DNA of 64,000 bases from positions 626,113-690,112 of the forward strand of contig KN834751.1 in assembly GCA_000827265.1 (NCBI GenBank), in the 5' to 3' direction. Within the stretch, counting starts at the first letter, position 1, and each line of letters starts with the position of its first letter. Under the pieces are notes generated by a model. That model made no database searches. It was not told where the DNA came from and worked only from the letters and a program-made list of their open reading frames with translations. The stretch is from Collybiopsis luxurians FD-317 M1. Its lineage: Eukaryota > Basidiomycota > Agaricomycetes > Agaricales > Omphalotaceae. The translations under genes were made by a program, and so were the position numbers. This document shows, one piece after another, positions 49,728-59,166 of the stretch.

Positions 49728-49930
49728 GGGCATACAGACTATCCTTTTTATGACAGGCGTCACCCAATACCGTAAGCCGCAAAGGCCGAGATGCAGCTTT
49801 TGCGCGCGCAGAGATACGACGACGGAAGAGAGGTGTGTATGCGAACTTCTCATCGCTATGCAGGGAGCGTTGGGATAGTAGCGGAGTGTTCGAGGACTGC
49901 TGTACTGGCATCTGGGCTGAAAGAAGTAGA
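49728..49930 (+). pseudogene. Detached OYE 3' tail plus flank
   Basis: GGGCATACAGACTATCC then TTTTTATGACAGGCGTCACC matches the end of OYE exon 4 and its 3' flank (copy 1 minus strand, 3185-3400; copy 2, 46395-46540). It still has the original-type end codons (ending at a TAA like copy 1) and GGGATAGTAGCGGAGTGTT as in the left arm. It sits between the PTP fragment and U6, where the true end of OYE is expected. Confidence 0.75.
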
Positions 49931-50122
49931 AACTGTGTGGAACTTGTATAAATTTTAAAAATAAATATCGAGTTCAGCAAGAGATCCGCCTAACTACCAC
50001 TCAAGTCTCCTTATGCGGAGGTAGAGGAGAGCAGTAGGAAACGGTAAGTGCACAAATGTTGGAGTGTTTTGAGGCTTGTGGGTATTGCTTAAATAACACT
50101 CGAATTATAGAAAAAAAAGAAA

Positions 50123-50242
50123 GCAATAAATATTGAGTTCCGTAGAACTGCCACTCTGGAAAAGCGTGTCATCCTTGTGCAGGGGCCATGCTAATCTTCT
50201 CTGTATCGTTCCAATATTTTCGTATGTCACCCCGAAGGGGAC
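50123..50242 (-). ncRNA. U6: U6 spliceosomal snRNA, copy 2
   Basis: Identical to copy 1 from GTCCCCTTCGGGG through CTCAATATTTATT, including ACAGAGA and the odd 3' hairpin. About 55 bases of 5' flank are also nearly the same, with a few changes. Its 3' flank differs and provides an eight-T run (50111-50118 on the minus strand), a stronger Pol III terminator than copy 1 has. Confidence 0.88.
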
Positions 50243-50569
50243 ATTAGATAGATGGTCGGGAAACGGTATAGACATCAAGAAATTGATTGTAGACAGTCTA
50301 CAGCAGGATCAAGTATCGGCGCTAAAACTTACACTAATTTCATGTAATTTAGAAAGATTGCTGCTGCCCGTAGGGAAGCTCTTACATAGTCATCTTGAAG
50401 ATTAGAATGATGTACAAAGATTGGTACGAGCTCGCGGAAACGCAAATCGAAATCGCACAGAGGAATCCGTTGAGTGACACATGGACGTACTTCACGTACA
50501 TGTGACGAGTACCATGTTTCGACGCGTACTCCCTCGGTTTCATATGATCATATTACTCAGATAGCCGCT

Positions 50570-50865
50570 TTCAGTCGATTTTTTAGTCTACTACTGGCGT
50601 TATACGATGCTAGATTGCTAATACTACATCGCTCCCATTTCTTGGACTATACTCCAGGTGATAAACAAGCGAAGTCCATGGCTCGTGCTGAAACTTGGCT
50701 CAAGGATGGTTCTGTTTCCGTTATTTTTTTTATTCATGCGCAATATCACCAATATGAACACCTTGACTACTGGCGACCTGGGCGCAGAAATAAGCCTGAT
50801 GCTGGCCTGATGAGGCTCAGGACATCAATGAATTGGCTTCCCTCGCTCAGCTGTCATTCTTTGTG
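50570..50865 (+). pseudogene. F-box family fragment (degenerate copy)
   Basis: Encodes pieces such as LDYTPGDKQAKSMARAETWL and LDYWRPGRRNKPDAG that match copies B and D, then loses similarity at about 50865. The F-box exon and the leucine-rich part are missing. It occupies the place corresponding to copy A in the inverted arm. Confidence 0.75.
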
Positions 50866-51427
50866 TTGTAGGCGACAGAGGACACACTTATGTTTGTTCG
50901 TAACAACACTTCTACCTACACTGTTACATAATATACGTATACTTCTTTTTCGGAACTAGCAGACGCAAGAATAAAAGAGCCGCGCAACAGGAGGACAAAT
51001 AGTACATAGACTTCGTGATTTATTCTCAAATCTGTGAACCAAGACGATAGCCTGCCATTCCTGCTACTGCTTCCAATTGCAGGCCAGACAAAATTATGAG
51101 CCTGTTTCCTTCCTTCACAGGACAAGCTAGCAACTGGCGGGTTCTCGGAACTTCCTTCAGCATTTAGAGTGAAATGGCTAGGCCCCACGGTAGGATACGT
51201 GCAGTGATTAGTCTCTGATTGAGAATCTACTGCGAGGTTAAAGAGAATACTTTCTGTTCCCTTGTTATGGGCGAGAGAGTATTCTTGGAACTCGCAGCCG
51301 CACCCCATCCTATGAGTCAAATCACGGTGTTCACCTGCCGGAATCTGATATACGGGAATGTAAAAACACCATAGCATAGCTTTTAGCGATTATAAAGGCA
51401 ACGGCTTTGGGCTCTCATAACACCACC
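50866..51427. other. Intergenic upstream of F-box D
   Basis: No gene supported. A TATAAAG box (51391-51397) is 37 bp upstream of the F-box D start codon. Confidence 0.45.
51391..51397 (+). promoter_or_regulatory. TATA box of F-box D
   Basis: TATAAAG, 37 bp upstream of ATG; F-box C and E have TATAAAG at 36 and 32 bp, so spacing is conserved in the family. Confidence 0.55.
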
Positions 51428-53114
51428 ATGTCGTCCAAGAAACTATCCTTGGATAAATTAAACGTTGACATTCTCTACACCATCCTGCATATTATGCGTA
51501 TTTCGAGACATATCTTGACCGAAACCTGATTAGCGATAATGTAAGTTGCATGACGTCTCTAGACATTCACTCTTCTCTATGTTGTATGCAAACCGGGCGC
51601 TATATAATGTTACTTTGCCATTAGTATATCGCTCCTGTGTCTTGGACTATACACCGGGTGATAAACTAGCGGAATCCATGGCTCGTGTTGAATCTTGGCT
51701 CAAGGACGGCGTTACTGTGTCATTCATGCGCCATATCACCGTTAAGGACACCCTTGACTACTGGCAAGTTTGTCGCAGAGATGAGCCTGACGAGGCTCAG
51801 GACACCAATAAATGGGCTTCCCTCGTTCAGCTGCTAATCCGGAATCCGTATCTCGCGTCATTCACTTTTGACTGTCACGAACAAATACCTATCGTCATCC
51901 TTGACGCTCTTCATTCTCATCATTCTACTACGTACCTACACATCCGAAACTGGACTAGAATTGCTAAAGACAGCGTTTTTGGTGATCCTGCAGAGGAAGC
52001 GTTGGCAAACTCTTCTTGTCTTCGTTCACTTCATGGGCACTTTGTCACTGATCGAGGTCGTAAAGCCGACTATCGTCTCACTGCATTCGACCGCATCGTA
52101 AAACTTTCGCCTAATTTGGAGTCTATCTCCAAAACCACCGCCCATAACCCGCGTGTTCTTAAGTGCATTGGTTCCGGGTATTCGTCCGAGGAGACGGAGA
52201 TTCAAAATGCGGAGAGGCTAAAATTTAAGGTGGGTGAGCCTAGGCGTAAGGCCATCAAGTCGCTAGAAATGAAATCTAGTGACGCTGCAACCTTGAAGAA
52301 GCTTAGTACCTACATCGATCTGAGCCAACTAACAACGTTGAAGAACATCCAGTTGGCGTCCGACTTTTTGTTCCTTGCAGCTGAAGATCCAACTTTCCGG
52401 CTCTCTTCGCTTACGAATCTTGATGTTAGGCTTCATGCGCATTGGAATAGAGACAGACAAAACGAGCTAACGAAGGCTTTCGAGGTTTTCCTCGCGTCCC
52501 TGTCTCCTTTGCAATCCTTGACCGTTAAGTTGGCTACCTCTCGACCTTGGTCGTCCATCCTTTCTTCCATCCTTCTTCACCACAGCACTTCCCTGAAGAC
52601 GTTGTCTCTCCATCAAGTGGAATCTGTTGAGAAACCAATGCGTGATTGCCTCACTGTTGAAGAGCTCGACGACATTTGTAGCAGCTGTAAGAAGTTAACC
52701 AGCCTTGGACTGGATATCGATAGGAGATCCAATATGGAACAAGAACGAGCCTATTATGCTATCCTTCGCCAATCTATTAACCTTCGGGCATTGACGATAC
52801 ATACGGATCCAGATCTAGCGTACCACACAAAGCCGCTTTTCACAACGTCAAACCAAAAGTTACCGAAAAGTGACCCCGGGTTCATTCCCCAGCATCAGGG
52901 AACGGAATGTAATGGTGAGGCTGATGAAGCCTTTGCTCTGAAAGTATGGGAGGAGGTATCGCAGAAAGGGTCAGCAAGAGAAGGCATTCAATTGCTTGTG
53001 GTTTGTTTGGGAGAGCAGAGTTGGCCTAGAGGACGGCGGGTGACGGTACAGAGGAACGAGAGAAATGACCGGCTTGATGAGGTGGACGTGGCAATTCATG
53101 GACGGTCGCGATGA
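51428..53114 (+). CDS. F-box family protein, copy D, with mutated splice donor
   Basis: Exon 1 51428-51493 (starts MSSKKLSLDKLNVDILYT) and exon 2 51546-53114 (522 codons plus stop) would give 544 aa. In all other copies the intron begins GTGCGT; here it begins ATGCGT (51494-51499), so the donor GT is lost. If the intron is not removed, translation stops after about 35 codons. The nearby GC|GTATTT would shift the frame. Exon 2 itself is open over its full length and keeps the family's features. Either it is a young pseudogene, or it uses another start or donor. Confidence 0.65.
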
Positions 53115-53165
53115 AGCATGTTTGTGTTCTACTATACGGACTTTGACGCGCTGTTGACGCGCTGA

Positions 53166-53355
53166 GGAATGCCGGATGGCAAAGGTTCCTGTTTTTCTTC
53201 CGTCTATCATCTGCGAATTCTCGTACGCGTCGCTGGCCCATGGAGCGATTCTTGAACCTGATTTACTTTAAAATACATCCTATTTGACAAGCGTTCTTGG
53301 AATGGCCACTGGATAAGGTTGCCCTGGCAAACTTTCAGTTGTCAGTGCGTCTTCG
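53166..53355 (+). pseudogene. Muskelin exon 1 remnant downstream of F-box D
   Basis: CTGCGAATTCTCGTACGCGT then CGCTGGCC-ATGGAGC and AATGGCCACTGGATAA match the start of the muskelin gene at 55447-55660. The copy has a deletion of about 85 bases and its frame stops 15 codons after the ATG (TGA at 53285-53287). Confidence 0.85.
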
Positions 53356-53602
53356 ATATTCTTTTATGAGATCCTCCATTGCAGCTTGCTGTCAGTTTCG
53401 CCATTGCTTTACACGTCGGCATCAACGGTGTAACTAGTAGATGAAGGAATCGGAGGAATGCTGAATTGTTTCTCCCGCAGGCAGTCGCGCGATCCCAGCA
53501 GTCGTATTCACTTGCCGAACTCTGATTAAAGCACAGAAGGCTTGTGAATGGGCTGGGTACCATGATTTCTCAGTAGCACAGCTTTCAGTCCCTAGACAGC
53601 TC

Positions 53603-53609
53603 TATAAAG
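53603..53609 (+). promoter_or_regulatory. TATA box of F-box E
   Basis: TATAAAG in CTCTATAAAGCC, about 32 bp upstream of the start codon. Confidence 0.55.
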
Positions 53610-53634
53610 CCAAAGCAGCTTTCGAAAAATTGCC

Positions 53635-55381
53635 ATGTCTCCCCGGAAACTAACTTTGGATGAATTAAACATCGATATTCTCTACACCATCCTGCTTATT
53701 GTGCGTATATCTACTGGCTATATTTTAACCGAAACCTGATCAACGGTCATGTCAGTTGCATGATGTCTCCAGACATTCGCTCTTCTCTATGTTGTACGCC
53801 AATCGGACCCTGTACAGTGCCACTTTGCCAATACTACATCGCTCTTGTGTCTTGGACTATACCCCGGGTGACATGCAAGCAGCTACCTTGGCTCGAGTCG
53901 AATCTTGGCTGAAGGGTGGCTCTGATTCAGTTATCTTTTCCTTTGTGCGCGATATCACCATCAAGTCTTCGCTTGGCTACAGGAGATCTCGTCGCGGAGA
54001 TCAGCTGGACGGGGGCTCGGACACTAACAAATGGAATTCGCTCATTCAGCTACTAGCCCGGATCCCGTATCTTGCGTCGTTCACTTTTGACTGTCACGAA
54101 CAAATGCCTATCACCATCCTTGACGCTCTTCATACTCACCATCCTACTACCCATCTTCACATTCGTAACTGGACTAGGACCGCCCAAGACAGGGTATTCG
54201 GTGATCCTGCTGAGGAAGCATTGGCAAACTCTCCCTGTCTTCGCACAATTCATGGACACTTTACCACTGGCGGAAAACGGGATGCAGACTATCGTCTCAC
54301 AGCATTCGACCGCATTGTAAAGCTCTCACCCAACTTAGAATCTGTGTCCCGAACTTCATGCTTGGCAGGTGGTTGCGTTGTGTTTATAGTTTCGATGGAA
54401 GAGAGGGAGATTCAAAATGCGGAAGTGCGAAAATTCAAGGTGGATGGACCTAGGCGTAAGGCCATCAGGTCACTGGAGATGAATTTCAGTAATGCCGCTG
54501 TTTTGAAGGACCTTGCAACCTACATCGAATTGGGTCAACTTGCAACATTGAAAAAGATTGAGCCGACATCCGATTTTATGTTCCTTGCAGCTGAAGATCC
54601 AGCCTTCCAGCTTTCTTCGCTTAGACACCTTGATATCAGGCTTCACGCGCAGAATCAACAGATAACGGCTTTCAAGGCTTTCCTCACCTCTTTGTCTCCA
54701 TTGCAATCCCTGTCCATTGTGTTGGATACTTCCCGACCTTGGTCGTCCATCCTTTCCACAATCCTACTCCACCATAGCGTCTCCCTTGAGACTTTATCTC
54801 TCCATCAAGTAGAATCTGGACAGAAGGAGTCGATGCGCATATGCCTCACCCTCGAAGAGCTCAACGACATTTGTAGCAGCTGTCAAGAATTAACCAGTCT
54901 TGAACTAGATATCGACAGGACGTTTGACATGGAACGCGAACGGGCCTATTATGATATTCTCCGTCAATCCGTTAACCTTCGTGCATTGACGATCCATATG
55001 GACCTTGGTTTAGTGTATCAAGCAGAGGGTCTGCAACTATTTTGGAAACAGTTAAAAAATGAGATATCTGACGATGACCCCGAAATCATTTCCCACCATC
55101 AGAGAATGCAATGTTATTGTAAAGCCGATGAAGCCTTTGCCCTGAAGGTGTGGGAGGAGGTTTCACGGAGAGGATCAGCTAGGAAAGGTCTTCAATTACT
55201 TGTGCTTAATATGGGAGAGCAGAATCGGGAAATAGGACATGGGTATCCCGCAGATTGGGTTCTAGACGAGCAGTCGAGGCGGCAGCGGGTGACGGTGCAA
55301 AGGAATGAGAGAGATGACCGGCTTGACGAGGTCGACGTGACAATTATTGGACGGTCGCGCTCAGGTGTATTAACAGTGTAG
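53635..55381 (+). CDS. F-box family protein, copy E (2 exons, 563 aa)
   Basis: Exon 1 53635-53700 and exon 2 53756-55381 join over a GTGCGT...TCAG intron. The F-box-like start LNIDILYTILLI-LHDVSRHSLFS and the leucine-rich body are intact. The middle (FMFLAAEDPAFQLSSLRHL, HAQNQQITAF) matches copy A and lacks the insert of B and C, while the end (GEQNREIGHGYPADWV, RDDRLDEVDVTIIGRSR) matches B and C. This mosaic suggests past exchange between copies. Its stop lies 90 bp before the muskelin start codon. Confidence 0.8.
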
Positions 55382-55471
55382 TTTATGGATTTGGAATGCC
55401 GGCCGGCAAATTACTGTACTTCTCTACTTTCCTCCGTCATATCTGCGAATTCTCGTACGCGTCGCTGGCCT

Positions 55472-58400
55472 ATGGAGCCTTCCTCCGACGTGATTTACTA
55501 TAGTATTGCTGGCTGCTCTTCGTTTAGCAACCACTTCTATCCAGAAAACATCGTCATCGACGATCCTAGCAATTCTAAAAGTAGATGGACTACTGGCAGT
55601 CAGCGTTCTGAGAATGGCCACTGGATAATGTTGGCTTTGGACAAACTTTCGGTTCTCAGTACGTCTCTAAGACTCCTCTATAAGCTCTCTGGCCAACATC
55701 TTTACGTGCTAGAAAGTATCACATTCGGCAAGGTAACACCATTTGTCGTGGTGTAGATCCCATATTAACGGGGAAGAAATGACTATTTTAGTTTCACAGC
55801 AGTACGTGTTCAGTGCTTGAGATATTGCTTCGTATTAACCAAATTTCCAGGTCATCCATGCAATATGAAAGAATTCAAAGTATACGCTGGGTTAACTCAA
55901 GAAAACATGACCGAAGTTCTTCATTCATCCTTGAAGAACGATTCAATTAGAGAAAGCTTTTCGATAAGATACCGTAACAGTGCTGGTCATTACCTTCCAT
56001 CTCGCTTTGTCAAGATAGAGCCCCTGTCTGTACACGGTCAATCTTTCAATACCTCGGTTACGCATTAGTTTTGATAATAGGTATCCGGAATTTTCAAACT
56101 AATAGTCTACTCTGCAGATTTGGCATGTCGCATTGACTGGCATTGTCAATGAGAAATCGGTCAAGGAAGTTAAAAGGGATTATGACCAGGTGCGAGAAGA
56201 TTTACAGAATCTTTGTGCACCGGTAGACCTAATGCTTCGTTCAGTTCCGGGAAGTACAAGTTATGCAACATATTCTAAAACATCTTCGCCAACGCCGACT
56301 TCTTACGCCTTATAACTCTATCATATCTCGCTCAGGCATTCAGCTTGAACATCCTTTGATCACCGAGTTGTACGAGAATATTGTTATTACTGGGCACTGG
56401 GACAAAGCCGAGTCTCTTTTGCGCAACATATCGAAAGCAGGTCTCTTTGATCAGTACGTCCAATCCTCTCAACCTCACGCATCCTGGCAAGAAATACACG
56501 ACACTGACGCCAACGGGGAAACACCTTGCCCCCGCGGTGGCCATGCTATGTGCATCGACGTGCAGCGGGAATACATTGTGGGCGCTTGTTACCGTTTTCA
56601 CTCTCTTGTTAATTCCAATCCCCTTTTTGACAGTACCTTTTTGGGGGATGGGACGGCCAAAAAAGTTTGGACGATTTGTGGCGCTACAGCATTAAGGAGC
56701 AACGATGGGCTACCCTCAGCCCCAGCACTTCCCTCGAAGCAAACGCCCCAGGACCTAGGTCATGTCATAAAATGGTGTATAACTCCAAAACGAATAGCAT
56801 TTGGGTTCTCGGAAGACTGGATGATTTGGATAAACCCACGACTCAGACACATGCTGGTGAAGCTGGTGAAGCTGGACCAACGCGTCGGACCCGTCGTACT
56901 TCCACAATTGTGGATGAGACACCTACTTTAGGCCCGAGACCTATGCCTCGATCAGAATTTTACAGATACGATTGTGAGCTCAATCAGTGGGAGCACCTCG
57001 GGATGGTTTCAAATGGGCCTCCCACTCTTTTTGATCATGCCATGGTCATGGACGACGAAGCTGAGACTATATATGTCTTTGGTGGTCGAGCGTCAGAGCA
57101 GGACTTTGGCTATTCGGGATTATATAGTTATAATGTGCCCACCAAAAAGTGGACATTGCTGCTGCAAGTCTATTCGCTTTCTACTTGGCGCGACTTCGTC
57201 TGATATGTCCGTAGGCCAGCCGATGACTCAATCCCTTCTCGCTTTGGTACGGACTATTCCTATCACTGACATCTATCCGCTAATCTCATCTTACGTCTTG
57301 TTCAGGCCACTCGATGATTCTCGAGCCTAATAGGCGCCAAATATACATACTTGCTGGAGAAAGAGAGGAGAAATTCCTTTCCGATATGCACATTTACGAT
57401 ATCGCTACCAACACCGCATCCGAAGTCTTTTCCAATTTTACATCCTCTGGAGGCCCAGAACCATGTTTTACTCAGCGCGCAGTATTAGATGCTGACCTGC
57501 AAGAGATTTACGTGTCAGTTTTTTGCAATTATTGCTATCATCTCGCCTATCTGATAAGCAAACACCTTTCCAGATTCGATGGGCTTATTCGTAACCGAAT
57601 TACGCTAATACAATCTTCACATTGGCTCTATCGATATCACTCTCGACCCGGAAAATGGGAAAAGATGCTGCAGGAAGATCATAGTGCCAAGAAGCCAGCT
57701 CTTAGCGGTCCGCCGTCCAGGTTCGCGCATCAGGTCGTCTACGAACCCCATTCAAAGACCGTTTACCTCCACGGAGGAACCACCATAGTGAAGCGGATGG
57801 AGTTGAGCGATGGAGAAATGCCGATGAAAAGGTTGTCCGATTTCTGGAAAATGACCCTGCGGAGGTAAGTGCCTTGATACGTGTAGAGAGCGACCCAGAA
57901 CATCCTAGACTGAACCTCTGCATACCTCTCTCCAGACTTTCCGCGGAAGAGCTTATACGAAGATCGGTGTATCTTATCCGTCAACAGCGGTAATTTTATG
58001 GAACGCTTCGCTGCTCGAACGGTCTCAATGACAACAAATTCACTCTATCTAGGTTCAAGGAAATGTGCGCAACGACCCAGCCCGCTGTCCAGACTCTCAT
58101 CTACCTCCAGAACGAGGTATCGGAGGTAGTCAACCATGAGGATGACAATGAGACGCAACTGTTCCGGTCGCTCCTGACCCATTTGCTCATGCACTCGTCG
58201 CCACTTTCTCCTACCGACTCTTCCCCAGCCGCCGAGAGTTTCCCGGGCCCAGATTCTGCTCAAGCTCAAGATGGACGATCAGATACAATGATATCCCCAG
58301 CCGACACACCCGACCGCTCCGGCTCTCCAATCAAAGTCGACCGTCCAGAATCGCTCGACGGTGAGCCTATCGCTTCAACTACGATTACGACCGCGACTAC

Positions 58401-58653
58401 CCCGCCTCCCGCCACTTGGAACGCCTCTGGGAGTCGAGTACACTATCCGCAAAACGGCCCCCTGCAAATTACAGAGGATCCTTACGAGAAGAAACTCCGA
58501 CTAGCAGGCCAACAACAACCCTTGTCTCAAGAATATTTCACTCAGCGCACCAAAACGTTTGAAGCCATTTTGGAGTATGTCGCGGACGATGCGAAACAGC
58601 CTTCCGGGAGCCTGTTGGATTTCGTTGATGTGGATGTGGATTCGTTGGAATAA
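55472..58653 (+). CDS. Muskelin homologue (discoidin-like, LisH/CTLH and kelch repeats; multi-exon)
   Basis: Start MEPSSDVIYYSIAGCSSFSN leads to HFYPENIVIDDP and SITFGK, then HPCNMKEFKVYAGLTQENMT and SRFVKIEPLSVHG: the muskelin discoidin-like N-terminus. The next part has HILKHLRQRRLL and HPLITELYENIVITGHWDKA (LisH/CTLH type), followed by kelch motifs such as RGGHAMCIDVQ, DDLWRYSIKEQRW, GPRSCHKMVYN, FDHAMVMDDEAETIYVFGGR and RFAHQVVYEPHSKTVYLHGG. Exons 1 and 2 are 55472-55658 and 55713-55732; later borders were not all fixed. Muskelin is part of the CTLH/GID ubiquitin ligase in animals, so a similar role is likely. Its promoter must lie within or beside the F-box E 3' end. Confidence 0.88.
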
Positions 58654-59166
58654 TGAACATTGAACATTGAATGTTTATTTATTATGACTTGTACTTTTGA
58701 ATACCGGGACAGTTCTGTGAATATGGATCATTTGTAGTTTGTTTGTTGTAATTTTGCAGAGGATGTAATTACATTACACACATGCCATGAGATATAACTA
58801 CTGAGTGATGCAAACGAAAGAAAAAAAAAATGCCAAATGATGATGATAATAAACATGAGCTGGGGGAGTTGAGAGAATATGGCAATGACTGTCCAAGTAA
58901 GTACCAAGTAGAGGAAAAGTAATAGGGCGGAAAATCGTATATATACCAAATGAAAAACGAAAAAATAAAAATTGATTCTACGGACCTTGAAAAAGAAAAA
59001 AAAGGGGGAGTTTGCTCCCCTGCAAAGAAGTAACGCGAATTGAAGTAACGAATGCGAGAATAAAAGAAGTCTAGGGGAAAAGCGCGACGATAACAGAAAA
59101 AAAAAGAAACCCAAATATGCTACAGGGACAGCGATTAGCTACAAAAAAAGCCGAGATATTATACTA
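58654..59166. other. Convergent intergenic
   Basis: 3' flanks of muskelin and the arrestin gene; A/G-rich on the plus strand with several A runs. No gene. Confidence 0.5.
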
